Positions 14,164 through 22,238 of a stretch of 64,000 nt of DNA are shown here, piece after piece (within the stretch, counting starts at the first letter, position 1; the number at the start of each line of letters is the position of its first letter). The stretch is from Verrucomicrobiia bacterium. Lineage in GTDB: Bacteria > Verrucomicrobiota > Verrucomicrobiia > Opitutales > Cerasicoccaceae. The translations under genes were made by a program, and so were the position numbers. Under the pieces are notes generated by a model, which had not been told where the DNA came from, made no database searches, and was given only the letters and a program-made list of their open reading frames with translations. The stretch is taken from contig JAUIHT010000002.1 of NCBI GenBank assembly GCA_030432235.1, positions 313,136 through 377,135 on the forward strand, in the 5' to 3' direction.

Positions 14164-16515
14164 CTACTCCTCGTCCAGTACATCGGCTGGCTCCGGCTCC
14201 GCCTTGGTCACGCGCGGATGGTCCTCCTGCATACGGTGGATAGACTCCGCATTGCCGATGACGTAGAGCACGTCGCCAGCCTGAAGAATCTCCGTCGGCC
14301 CCGGTGCGGTGACGCGCGTCTCCTTGCGCTGTATCCCCAGAACAGTGATGCCGTATTCCCCGCGCAGGTGAGCCGAGGCCAGGGTCTGGTCGACCAGAAT
14401 GGAGTCACGCGGAATGAAAATCTTTTCCACTTCCAAGGTGGGGCGGACAAACGCGCTGGCGCCGTCGGAACGTTTTTCGGAAAGCATCTGGATAGCGTCC
14501 TCCGTCTGCGTTTCCTCACCGAACAGATAGATGCGGTCGAAGGGAAAGAGACGCGAAATCGGCTCGGGATCGTACAGCACCTGGCCGTTGCGCGAAAGCG
14601 CGATGATGGACGCACCGGTCTCCTCGCGCAGCTTCAGGTCCATCAGGCGCACCCCGCAGGCCTGGGACAGGGCCGGCAGCACCATCTCGCGCACCTTGAC
14701 CGGCCAGGGGTACTTGTTCGTGATTTCCTCCAGGGCATTGGCAGAGCGGACCTCGTCCTCCTCGCGGGCGCGCTGGTTGAAGCTCTGCATGAACAGGTAT
14801 TCCAGGCGGCTGTTGACGTTGATAAGCCGACGCCAGAAAAACAGCGACGCGCCGACGACCAACAGGGTAAAGGCGATCAACGCCACACCGCTCGGCAGGT
14901 ATTCCGCCGCCGCCGACAGGTAGATGCCACCCACCACCACGGCCAGCCCCGCCACACTGATGCTGGCAAAGATGTTCTGGATGCGCCCGCGCATGTACTG
15001 CTGGGCCGGCGCGGCTTGAAAAAGGCTATCCGCCACCAGCAGCACGATGGCGTTCAGATTGCGCAGGATGGCGATAACGAAGGGCAGGCAGAGCACTGCC
15101 GCCGCCATCCAGGTCACCGGGGGCAGCCACGCGCGCATGCTCCCCAGCTCTTCATGCGTGGCCATGTAGCGGTTGAAGACATACGTGCTCAGGATGATGG
15201 CGTTGAGCAGCAGGAAAAAGATGAGTATCTGCAGCAGCGGGCGCTTGAGCAGCTTCAGCAGCAGGTTTTTGCCCATGCGCATGCGCAGCTCGCCCATCAG
15301 GTTCTGGTAAAACTCGCCCGCCAGGCGCAGGCCCGGAGGCATCTTGCGCGACAGCCATTCGTAAATCGGGTCCGACCGCTGCGTCAGGAACAGGCTCATC
15401 AGCGTAGTCAGGACGGAGACCCCCACGGCCAGTGACATCAGACCGGCATCCGCCACCTTGGAACTTTGTGCCAGCGCCGCGATGATGAAGCTGAACTCAC
15501 CGATCTGCCCCTTCACCACGGAAGCCCTCAGGCTGGTGGCCGGTTGCTGCCCGCCCAGGAACAGCCCCAGCCAGACCGTGATGACCTTGGTCAGCACCAC
15601 CAGGACAGACAGAAGCAGGATCTGCCACCAGTGCTCCAGGAGGTTCAGCGGGTTGATCAACATACCCACCGAGACGAAGAACACCGCGCAGAAGACGTTG
15701 CGCAGCGGCGCGGTCACATGCTCGATGCGCTTGGCGAGGTTCGACTGCGAAAGGATGGAGCCCGCCAGGAACGCCCCCAGCGCCACCGACAGGTGCAGGT
15801 AAATCGCCAGGCTCCCCAACGCCAGCATAAGAGCCACCGACCAGATGGTGACCAGCTCGTGATCGTCGAAATGCTCCAGAGCCCTCAACAACCGCGGCGC
15901 GAAGACCCGCCCGGCGAAGTAGACCGTAACCGCGAAAACCGCGATGACGAAGGTCACCTTCCACATTTGCAGCATCTCCACCTTGCCGGAGACCGCCGCG
16001 CCGGAAAGCAGGACGAGGAGCGTCACCGCCAGGATGTCCTCGAGGATGAGAATGCCGACGGCCAGTTGCGCATGCGGCTGGTTCGTGCGGCCCAGGCTCT
16101 GCAAAACGGAAATGGTAATCATCGAGGAGCTGATGGCCAGCAGGGCCCCGAGGAAGAGGCCCTCGACACCGCCCCACCCCAACAGCGGCGCCATCTGCGT
16201 CCCCAGGAAAACCAACGCGATGGTTTGCAGGATGACCGCCAGCACCGCAGGCATGAACACCTGCCGCAGCCTCGCGATGTCGAACTCCAGCCCGATATAG
16301 AACATCAGGAAGACCACGCCGAGCTCGCTCAGTGAATTGACCGAATGGATGTCCGAGATCGGCGAGCGGTCCCACAGGTTTGGCCCGACCAGGAAGCCCG
16401 CCAGGACGTACCCGAGGAAGACCGGCAGCCGCAGCCGCTTGAACAGCAAGGTCACCGCGGCGGCGCACATCAACACCACGCCCAGGTCCGCTATCAAACC
16501 GCTGCTTTCTTCCAC
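14164..16515 (-). CDS. Kef-type cation:proton antiporter with two RCK_C domains
   Basis: From GTG at 16515 the protein has 783 residues. The N-terminal half is a 12-13 helix Na+/H+ exchanger domain with LPVFLGYVLAGFLVGP and ELGVVFLMFYIGLEFD. A later block of four to five helices (residues about 430-620) leads to two RCK_C (TrkA_C) domains. One has SRNGQVLYDPEP and FPFDRIYLFGEE; the other has GITVLGIQRK and AGDVLYVIGNAESI. No RCK_N Rossmann part is present. It likely exchanges K+ or Na+ for protons under ligand control. The frame is open further upstream to 16638, but that part runs through a terminator-like hairpin, so the start is placed after it; this start is uncertain. Confidence 0.85.
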   Translation of the reverse strand: MEESSGLIADLGVVLMCAAAVTLLFKRLRLPVFLGYVLAGFLVGPNLWDRSPISDIHSVNSLSELGVVFLMFYIGLEFDIARLRQVFMPAVLAVILQTIALVFLGTQMAPLLGWGGVEGLFLGALLAISSSMITISVLQSLGRTNQPHAQLAVGILILEDILAVTLLVLLSGAAVSGKVEMLQMWKVTFVIAVFAVTVYFAGRVFAPRLLRALEHFDDHELVTIWSVALMLALGSLAIYLHLSVALGAFLAGSILSQSNLAKRIEHVTAPLRNVFCAVFFVSVGMLINPLNLLEHWWQILLLSVLVVLTKVITVWLGLFLGGQQPATSLRASVVKGQIGEFSFIIAALAQSSKVADAGLMSLAVGVSVLTTLMSLFLTQRSDPIYEWLSRKMPPGLRLAGEFYQNLMGELRMRMGKNLLLKLLKRPLLQILIFFLLLNAIILSTYVFNRYMATHEELGSMRAWLPPVTWMAAAVLCLPFVIAILRNLNAIVLLVADSLFQAAPAQQYMRGRIQNIFASISVAGLAVVVGGIYLSAAAEYLPSGVALIAFTLLVVGASLFFWRRLINVNSRLEYLFMQSFNQRAREEDEVRSANALEEITNKYPWPVKVREMVLPALSQACGVRLMDLKLREETGASIIALSRNGQVLYDPEPISRLFPFDRIYLFGEETQTEDAIQMLSEKRSDGASAFVRPTLEVEKIFIPRDSILVDQTLASAHLRGEYGITVLGIQRKETRVTAPGPTEILQAGDVLYVIGNAESIHRMQEDHPRVTKAEPEPADVLDEE

Positions 16516-16593
16516 GCCCCTATGCAAAGCATTCTGCGGGCCCACTGCAACGATGAAGCACGGTGCGGAGCAGCCAACCGCACATTCCCAATC

Positions 16594-16620
16594 GAAAAGC
16601 CGCCCCCCGAAGGAGGCGGC
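16594..16620 (-). terminator. Terminator-like hairpin in the Kef-type gene leader
   Basis: On the minus strand GCCGCCTCC-TTCG-GGGGGCGGC forms a 9-bp stem with a UUCG loop followed by TTTT. It lies about 80 bp upstream of the proposed start of the antiporter gene, in the same orientation. It could be an attenuator, or it could end transcription entering from further upstream. Confidence 0.6.
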
Positions 16621-16641
16621 CTCTCGTATATTCCCCAATTT

Positions 16642-16658
16642 CCCCGGTGCTACCGGGG
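16642..16658. repeat. Perfect palindrome CCCCGGT-GCT-ACCGGGG
   Basis: A 7-bp stem with a 3-nt loop lies 22 bp from the terminator-like hairpin, in the divergent region between the Kef-type gene and the exported protein. It could be an operator or the first stem of a leader structure. Confidence 0.6.
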
Positions 16659-16747
16659 ATGATGAGAAGTATTAGAAGGACTCCATGCTTTGTCGATGGC
16701 AAATTGCACGATTGCCAAGCAGCGCAAATGTGACAAAATACCCCATC

Positions 16748-17731
16748 ATGCCCCTTCAATGCCTGTGTCGTTCCCTTTGTCTGATCATGTTTCTGGCCTG
16801 CCTGCGACTCACTGGGGCCGACTCGCTCCGGCTGATCAGCAACGAAGGGCTGGAAATTGACATCTACGGCGTCCTGGAAGCCCGCCCCGAGGGGCTCGTA
16901 ATCAAGACGCAGGCCAATAGCCCGCTCATTACCGTGGCCTGGGAAAAGCTTGATATGGAACACCTGCAGTTGGCCTATCCCGACGCCTACAACGGCTATC
17001 TGGACGCGAAGGAGTTCAACCGCCCCATCCTGCTGCGCCTGGGAGGCTTCGCCGGCATCCTCAGTTATGATGAGGCCATCACCCGGCTTTACCACGATTT
17101 GGAGCGCCAACGTTTTTACTCCCTGCCTGAAAATGTGAACTATCTTTTCGAGAGCGATCCGGACGTCATCAAGATGAAGGAGCGCGACTGGAGCCGCTAC
17201 GTTCGCGCCATGCGGGACTACCGTCGTGAGCTGCAGGACTTCCTCCGCGACATCTACCCGCGTGAGTCCATCATCATCGACGACGAGGGCAACCTCCACC
17301 GCAAGGAGCGCACCGACATCGTGGAGCTGGACAAGGGCGAGACCTCGCTCGGGGCCATTCTCAATTACCTTGCCGACACCCGGCATACCGTCTCGCGCGT
17401 CGGGCTGCTCTATCTGCGCGAGGTATCCAACTTCCCCGAGGACTTCCAGAAAACCATCGACGAGGTCGACGCCGGCGTTCCCAACAGTACCTTCAAGTAC
17501 GGCAACGCAAACCACATGAAGCTGCCCGGCCTGCTAAAGGAATCCCAGGCGGCCGTCGATCACCTCATGGAAGCCAAGAGCATCTATCGCGGCGAACAGT
17601 ACAAACTGGGAGAATTCTACAACTTCGTGTACGGCCAGGCAGAGGAGTCAGGCGCCACCTACTCGCGGAATAATATGTCCCGGTTGAACATTTCCGAGTT
17701 CCCACGGCTTGACTTTGAAAACGATCTTTAG
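16748..17731 (+). CDS. Secreted protein of unknown function
   Basis: The ATG at 16748 (MPLQCLCRSLCLIMFLACLR) starts a 327-residue protein with a clear signal peptide. The frame extends upstream to 16685 but without a signal. The first mature segment (SLRLISNEGLEIDIYGVLEA, then LITVAWEKLD) resembles the small beta-rich modules found at the N-terminus of many verrucomicrobial secreted proteins. The rest is helical and charged, with NYLFESDPDVIKMKERDW and LRDIYPRESIIIDDEGN. No enzyme motif is visible. It diverges from the Kef-type gene. Confidence 0.7.
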   Translation: MPLQCLCRSLCLIMFLACLRLTGADSLRLISNEGLEIDIYGVLEARPEGLVIKTQANSPLITVAWEKLDMEHLQLAYPDAYNGYLDAKEFNRPILLRLGGFAGILSYDEAITRLYHDLERQRFYSLPENVNYLFESDPDVIKMKERDWSRYVRAMRDYRRELQDFLRDIYPRESIIIDDEGNLHRKERTDIVELDKGETSLGAILNYLADTRHTVSRVGLLYLREVSNFPEDFQKTIDEVDAGVPNSTFKYGNANHMKLPGLLKESQAAVDHLMEAKSIYRGEQYKLGEFYNFVYGQAEESGATYSRNNMSRLNISEFPRLDFENDL

Positions 17732-17738
17732 TTTCAAC

Positions 17739-17767
17739 TTGGTCACAAAAAAACTTAATGGTAACAT
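17739..17767 (+). promoter_or_regulatory. Possible sigma-70-type promoter
   Basis: TTGGTC at 17739 and TAACAT at 17762 are 17 bp apart. They lie about 24 bp upstream of the next small gene's ATG at 17791. Confidence 0.35.
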
Positions 17768-17790
17768 AAACGAGACCGTTATTGTGTGAC

Positions 17791-18030
17791 ATGAGCGACC
17801 GCTTCCTACCCTCACTCGGACAACTACGCACCGCCTCGGAAGAGCTGCCGGATCCCGAAATCTGGCCGGAAGAAGAGTACATCGTGCCCATCGAGGGCTC
17901 GAAGAAAGTCCACCAGGTGGTCTTCAGCCGCATCAAGTTTTCCAGTCGCAGCAATGGCCGCACCTACCGCTGGGTTTACAACGGCAAGGTCCTCATCCGC
18001 ACCCGCAACTCCAGCCAGGATCTGGACTGA
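17791..18030 (+). CDS. Small conserved-looking protein, unknown
   Basis: The ATG at 17791 (MSDRFLPSLGQL) gives 79 residues. The sequence has a proline/acid-rich N-half (PDPEIWPEEEYIVPIEG) and a basic, beta-like C-half (VVFSRIKFSSRSNGRTYRWV). No membrane segment is seen. It precedes another small membrane-protein gene by 21 bp on the same strand, so the two may be co-transcribed. Confidence 0.6.
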   Translation: MSDRFLPSLGQLRTASEELPDPEIWPEEEYIVPIEGSKKVHQVVFSRIKFSSRSNGRTYRWVYNGKVLIRTRNSSQDLD

Positions 18031-18051
18031 TCATCAACGTATGAAGCGGAT

Positions 18052-18312
18052 ATGATATCGGGCCTGTTTCGCTGGATTTATCACGCCCGGCAGAACCGAG
18101 CGGCCCGTCGACGACTCGCCGGCAAGACACGCACCCGGCAGAACTGGCACCGCTTTTCCTACAACGTTTTCCGGCGCGCGCGCTCAGACAGCCGCAACCT
18201 GCGCGACTTGCCCACCCGCTGGGTGGCCTGGGGACTGGGCTTGCCTCTGGGGCTGTTCGCCCTCTGGTTTGTATGGCAGAGCATCGAAGCCATCGGCATG
18301 TTTCAACCCTGA
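18052..18312 (+). CDS. Small basic single-pass membrane protein
   Basis: The protein has 86 residues. The N-terminal 55 residues are very basic (RAARRRLAGKTRTRQNWHRF). One helix follows at about residues 57-80 (VAWGLGLPLGLFALWFVW). The basic part should stay in the cytoplasm. It sits between the small gene at 17791 and dgkA. I do not recognise a family. Confidence 0.6.
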   Translation: MISGLFRWIYHARQNRAARRRLAGKTRTRQNWHRFSYNVFRRARSDSRNLRDLPTRWVAWGLGLPLGLFALWFVWQSIEAIGMFQP

Positions 18313-18386
18313 CCGCTGCCCAATTAGACGCCGTTATGCAGTTGCAAAATTCCTGACGGTGCCTAGCCTGCCGCAAAAATCACGCC

Positions 18387-18821
18387 ATGCCCCCCTCTAC
18401 CGACGCATCACCTGACGACATCGCCAATAACGTCCGCGCAGACAAATCACGCGGCGGCCTGCAGCGCATCTGGAACGCCATGATGTATTCCTTCGAGGGC
18501 ATCGGCTCGTCCATGAAGCACGAGGCGGCCTTCCGGCAGGAGTTGATTTTATGCCTCATCCTCGCCCCCGTGGCCATCGCTTTGCCGGTCGGCTTTCTGG
18601 GCAAGGGCCTCATGATCGGCAGCTTGCTCATCGTCCTCATCACCGAGCTGCTCAACAGCGCGCTGGAGTGGACCATCGACTACATCTCGCAGGAAACCCA
18701 CCCTTACGCCAAGCGCGCCAAGGACATGGGCAGCGCAGCAGTCTTTTTCGCATTGCTCAATGTGTTGTGCACCTGGGTCTTCGTTATTCTGCAAGCCTGG
18801 GAAGACGGCAGCTTCTCCTAA
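18387..18821 (+). CDS. dgkA: Diacylglycerol kinase (DgkA type)
   Basis: The 144-residue protein is slightly longer than E. coli DgkA because of a hydrophilic N-terminus. Three membrane helices follow. The family signature ELLNSALEWTIDYIS is present, then HPYAKRAKDMGSAAV with the catalytic Glu and Asp-Met-Gly-Ser-Ala-Ala block. The enzyme phosphorylates diacylglycerol or undecaprenol at the membrane and recycles lipids from envelope synthesis. A small gene starts 12 bp downstream. Confidence 0.92.
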   Translation: MPPSTDASPDDIANNVRADKSRGGLQRIWNAMMYSFEGIGSSMKHEAAFRQELILCLILAPVAIALPVGFLGKGLMIGSLLIVLITELLNSALEWTIDYISQETHPYAKRAKDMGSAAVFFALLNVLCTWVFVILQAWEDGSFS

Positions 18822-18833
18822 AAAATCCGCCTC

Positions 18834-19076
18834 ATGGACGACGCGGAAAAGCTCAGCCAGCTCACTCTGCTTTGTGAGAAATTGGGGGCGGAAAAAGAGC
18901 AGGCCGGGACCATGGCCAGGCAACTCCTAAAGCGATCAGCCCAACTGGCGCGAGAGCGGAATATCACTGAGGTTGAGGCATTAGACTATCTCTTACGCTT
19001 GGTAAAAAGCGGGAGGGAGGGCGTCGCCCCCCCTCATTTCCCATCCCAAGGGGGCTCCAGCCGGGTGGAAAATTGA
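18834..19076 (+). CDS. Small soluble protein, unknown
   Basis: The 80-residue protein is predominantly helical and charged (LTLLCEKLGAEKEQAGTMAR, then VEALDYLLRLVKSGREG). It starts 12 bp after dgkA and so is probably in its operon. The helical pattern, with Lys/Arg-rich segments, could bind nucleic acid or a partner protein, but no motif decides this. The last 20 residues look disordered. Confidence 0.6.
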   Translation: MDDAEKLSQLTLLCEKLGAEKEQAGTMARQLLKRSAQLARERNITEVEALDYLLRLVKSGREGVAPPHFPSQGGSSRVEN

Positions 19077-19190
19077 AAAAAGCGCCATTTTCGCTGCTAT
19101 TTCTGTTGACGAAGGGGCTAAAAAGGCGTCTGCATAGAGAAGGTTAAGATAACTAACCTACCCAACCTATAACAATCGAATAACCTCATT

Positions 19191-19469
19191 ATGAATAAAG
19201 CAGAATTGGTCCTCGAAGTCCAGAAGAGCCTCGGTGGTGACACCTCCAAAGCAGGTGCTGAACGCGCCGTTGAAGCCGTCCTCGAAGCTATCAAGAAGGG
19301 CGTTAAGAAGGACAAGGCCGTCGCGGTCGTTGGTTTCGGCACCTTCTCGGTTGCCAAGCGCGCAGCCCGCACCGGTGTGAATCCTAAGACCGGCGAAAAG
19401 ATCAAGATTGCCGCCTCCAAGACTGTCAAGTTCAAGGCTGGCGCTGGTCTCAAGGCCGCCGTCAAATAA
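19191..19469 (+). CDS. HU-family DNA-binding protein
   Basis: The 92-residue protein begins MNKAELVLEVQKSLGGD. It carries the HU core VVGFGTFSVAKRAARTGVNP and GEKIKIAASKTVKFKAGAGL, which form the beta-arms and C-terminal helix. Such proteins bend and compact DNA and serve replication, recombination and transcription. A Rho-independent terminator lies 30 bp downstream. TTGACG occurs 85 bp upstream, but no good -10 is visible. Confidence 0.95.
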   Translation: MNKAELVLEVQKSLGGDTSKAGAERAVEAVLEAIKKGVKKDKAVAVVGFGTFSVAKRAARTGVNPKTGEKIKIAASKTVKFKAGAGLKAAVK

Positions 19470-19498
19470 GCTTACCCTGTACCCTTTACGGTTGGAAG

Positions 19499-19528
19499 GC
19501 CCGCGGTATCCCCGCGGGCTTTTCTTTT
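19499..19528 (+). terminator. Rho-independent terminator after the HU gene
   Basis: GCCCGCG-GTATCCC-CGCGGGC forms a 7-bp stem followed by TTTTCTTTT. Confidence 0.9.
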
Positions 19529-19530
19529 GG

Positions 19531-19549
19531 GTGCGTGACCGCACAGGAC
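19531..19549 (+). repeat. Dispersed element GTGCGTGACCGCACAGGAC
   Basis: The small stem GTGCG-TGAC-CGCAC plus AGGAC follows the HU terminator directly. The same element recurs at 26513, 45631, 57567 and 57588, and diverged at 14119. The remaining 265 bp up to 19814 carry no recognisable gene. Confidence 0.85.
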
Positions 19550-19814
19550 TGAGATGGGGCCATAGACAGGAAGAGATGGAAGCAATAGCACCAAGGGCGC
19601 GACACTAGAGCAGTTTACATAAAGTCGTAGCCGTTATCTGGTTGGTTCAGAGTACTGTCATCAAGGCTGAAAGCCTTATTCACCGTAGCAACTGAGGCCT
19701 TTCGTGTTCGGGATATCCTTCTATCATCCAAGCAATAGACTTCGATATTATGTAATATTTAAATTATTGACCTGCTCCCTTTGTGCACCCGATAGACGGG
19801 AAGGCTAATCCGAC

Positions 19815-21131
19815 TTAATAATCCTTTTCGTAACGCACGCCGTACGGGTCCTCGAAGATCAGGATGCCCAGTTGGCTGTCGACACCGACCCAGCGAACAT
19901 TCAGTTGCGGGTTAACGACCTCGCCGAGGCGATACTTTTCGCCGTCGAGAATCATCATGCCGCGACCCACGCCGCTCGGACGTATGCCTTCGATCCAAGT
20001 GCGCACCTCCGGGTCTCCCGAAGAACGCACCGCCTTGGGAGTCGGCTCAACATCGCGTGAGATTCCGGCGGCAGGCTCACTGGAGACCTTGACGGCCTCG
20101 GGTTCTTCCGGCGCCGGCTCTTTCTCCAGCCCCTCGGCGAAATCCGTGATCTCCTCGGTGGAAGCCTTTTCGGAAACCTGCTGGGTCAACTTGGCGGTCT
20201 TGCCCAGAAAGCTCTTGGGTTCGTCCGTGGCCAGTTGCGGCCCAGACGGCGCGGGCTCGGGCTCCGCCGGCGCGGCAGGCGGTGGTGGCGGCGCGGGTGC
20301 TTCCTGGACGGTTTCCTCGCCGTCCTTGAGCATGCCCAGGACGCCCCAGACGATAGTCCCAATACCGCCGACCAAAAACAGGAGGATAATGGCGGCGACA
20401 AAAATACCTTTCAGCGGACTCGTCTTGTGGGACTTTTCCGCCTCGATTTCCTCCTCCATCAAATCGGTGGCCGGCAGAATGGGCGGAGGCGCACTGCTCA
20501 ATGGCGACACCGGCGGCGGGGGCGCGGAGGCGGCACTTTCGACCTCGTCGTCATCCTTGCGAACCTTCATGCCGGGCGGCGGCATGGGCGGACGCGTCCC
20601 GGGGCCGGAGCCGCGCGGCTTTTCCTCCGGGGCACGCTTCATCGACGGCGGCGGCGGAACGGCAGGCTCCGGTGCGGGCTTGCTTAAATCTTCACTTGGG
20701 GACGGTGCGCCCGCCTCAACGATGGGGATCTTTTTAACTTTTGGAACCGGCGGCGTGACCGGCGGCGGTGCGGGTGCCTCGGCTGCGGGCGGAGGCGGTG
20801 CCTCTTCCGGTTCAGATGTCTTTTTCAGGCCCAGCTTGACCGGGGGCGCCTCGTCCGCGGGCGGCTCAGGTTCGGGAGCGGGCGGTGGAGGCGTGGCGGG
20901 TTCCGGGGCCGGTGCGGGTGCTTCCGATGCTTCAGGCGTAGCCGCCGCCTCTTCCTCCTTCTTCTTGAAAGACATGCGGAAGGGCTTCTCCGAGGAGGAA
21001 GACGCCTGGGGCTTGGGCTTCTCGGGAGCGGGCTGGGCAGGTTGAGGTGAACCGCCACCGCTCTTTTTCAACGAAAGCCGTTTCTTGGGCTTATCGTCGG
21101 AATTGCTTTCGGTATTGGATTCCTGACTCAT
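19815..21131 (-). CDS. Pro-rich single-pass membrane protein with PilP-like C-terminal domain
   Basis: The ATG at 21131 gives a 438-residue protein. The first 230 residues are disordered, Pro/Ala/Glu-rich and presumably cytoplasmic. One helix follows at residues 243-268 (GIFVAAIILLFLVGGIGTIV). The exported part ends in a compact domain (residues about 375-438) with GMMILDGEKYRLGEVVNPQL and LGILIFEDPYGVRYEKDY. This resembles the C-terminal homology domain of secretion proteins such as GspB/GspC or PilP. It overlaps the upstream GspB-like gene by 41 bp. The three genes ExeA-like, GspB-like and this one probably form one unit for a secretion or pilus system. The assignment is inferred from architecture. 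Confidence 0.7.
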   Translation of the reverse strand: MSQESNTESNSDDKPKKRLSLKKSGGGSPQPAQPAPEKPKPQASSSSEKPFRMSFKKKEEEAAATPEASEAPAPAPEPATPPPPAPEPEPPADEAPPVKLGLKKTSEPEEAPPPPAAEAPAPPPVTPPVPKVKKIPIVEAGAPSPSEDLSKPAPEPAVPPPPSMKRAPEEKPRGSGPGTRPPMPPPGMKVRKDDDEVESAASAPPPPVSPLSSAPPPILPATDLMEEEIEAEKSHKTSPLKGIFVAAIILLFLVGGIGTIVWGVLGMLKDGEETVQEAPAPPPPPAAPAEPEPAPSGPQLATDEPKSFLGKTAKLTQQVSEKASTEEITDFAEGLEKEPAPEEPEAVKVSSEPAAGISRDVEPTPKAVRSSGDPEVRTWIEGIRPSGVGRGMMILDGEKYRLGEVVNPQLNVRWVGVDSQLGILIFEDPYGVRYEKDY

Positions 21132-22083
21132 CGACAAACAGTATCTCGTTAGCGGCTATTTCCTTAATGCGAAGTTTGGTTTCGGAGTGCACCATGTCGT
21201 CTTTGCGATAGACTTGATTGTTCATTAACAATCGGCTGTGCACCCCTGCGACTTTAATACCCGTGATACGTGAAGATTCCAGAAAGGCCAGAACTTTCGG
21301 GTTGGGCTCGGCTCCGGCCACCGGCGCATCGGGCGGCGGCGCGGGCTCCGGCTCGGCCAGCTCTCCCGCCACGGCCACGGGTTGTTCAGGCATGACCGGC
21401 GGCGCGGGTTCCTTCTGCGCCACCGGCTCGGCAGCAGCCGTGGAGGCGGCATCCGGCGTGGAAACCGGTTCGGGCGCAGGAGTGGAGGCAACAGGTTCCT
21501 GCGGCGGTAAAACTTCTACCGGCGCTTGCTCCTGAGCCACAGCCACGGGAGCGGTAACGGCGGGTTGCTCCGGAACGGGCGCACGCACCTCGGGCGCTTT
21601 TTCCGGCGAAGGCGCCTGAGCCACCGTGGGGGTCGATTCCGGCGAGGGCGCCGTCTGAGGTGATGGTGCACTCTGCGGCGACGGCGCGGCCTTCACCAAA
21701 GATTCCTGCGCGGGCGTCTCGGGCACGACGACGGGCGCTTCCTGGGTGACTACTGGTTCGGGCTCAGACTCAGGCACAGCTTCGGCAGGCTCTTCGACGG
21801 CTGGTTTGGGCAAACTGATATGCACCGCGACGGATTCATCCGGCGGCTCTGCCGGGGCCTCTGGCTTGGGCGACATCAGGACGATGGTCAAGGCCACCGC
21901 CGCGACAATGCCAGTGACGAGAATGCCACCGCCGACCATCCAGGTCAGCGCCTGATAGCTCTTCTGCGTCTCCGCGTGCGTCGGACGCAACTCGCCCGGC
22001 TGACGCGGCGCAGGGCCATCCGGCGCGGGCGGACCATTGCGCTCGCGCTGGGCTTTCTTCAGGGCCTGGTTGATGAGTGACAT
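21091..22083 (-). CDS. GspB-like membrane protein
   Basis: This 330-residue protein starts MSLINQALKKAQRERN, the N-terminal signature of GspB/ExeB-type proteins. One helix is at residues 45-70 (ALTWMVGGGILVTGIVAAVA). A long Pro/Glu/Ala-rich linker leads to a C-terminal domain. That domain has NPKVLAFLESSRITGIKVAG, a QVYRKDDMVHSETKLRI core and an EILFVDESGIQYRK ending. GspA (ExeA) and GspB help assemble type II secretion secretins. The linker is much longer than in GspB of Aeromonas. It overlaps the next gene by 41 bp. Confidence 0.75.
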   Translation of the reverse strand: MSLINQALKKAQRERNGPPAPDGPAPRQPGELRPTHAETQKSYQALTWMVGGGILVTGIVAAVALTIVLMSPKPEAPAEPPDESVAVHISLPKPAVEEPAEAVPESEPEPVVTQEAPVVVPETPAQESLVKAAPSPQSAPSPQTAPSPESTPTVAQAPSPEKAPEVRAPVPEQPAVTAPVAVAQEQAPVEVLPPQEPVASTPAPEPVSTPDAASTAAAEPVAQKEPAPPVMPEQPVAVAGELAEPEPAPPPDAPVAGAEPNPKVLAFLESSRITGIKVAGVHSRLLMNNQVYRKDDMVHSETKLRIKEIAANEILFVDESGIQYRKQFRR

Positions 22084-22108
22084 TTTGGAAAAACGATAAC
22101 GGACTAAA

Positions 22109-22190
22109 TCTCACGCAGAGGCGCAAAGGCGCAAAGCATGACAGATGCCTTCTCTTTGCGTCTTGGCGTCTTGAGCGAAGCGGGCGTGAG
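22109..22190. repeat. Iterated-word palindrome (CGCAAAGGCG family)
   Basis: TCACGCAGAGGCGCAAAGGC at 22111 is inverted relative to CTTTGCGTCTTGGCGTCTTG at 22154, and GTGAG closes it at 22190. It lies in the gap between the ExeA-like and GspB-like genes. Confidence 0.8.
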
Positions 22191-22238
22191 TTGATTTCAT
22201 CCTTCTGGCTTTGTGTTCTTCGTGGTAGAAAAAAAATC

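Noticed and set aside
14119-15435. Plus-strand open frame of 438 codons opposite the Kef-type gene
   Set aside because: The frame is His/Arg/Gln-rich, without motifs, and mirrors codon positions of the antiporter. The minus-strand gene has clear family domains.
19106-19138. HU promoter with TTGACG
   Set aside because: A -35-like TTGACG is present, but no acceptable -10 lies at 16-18 bp; I do not list it as a feature.
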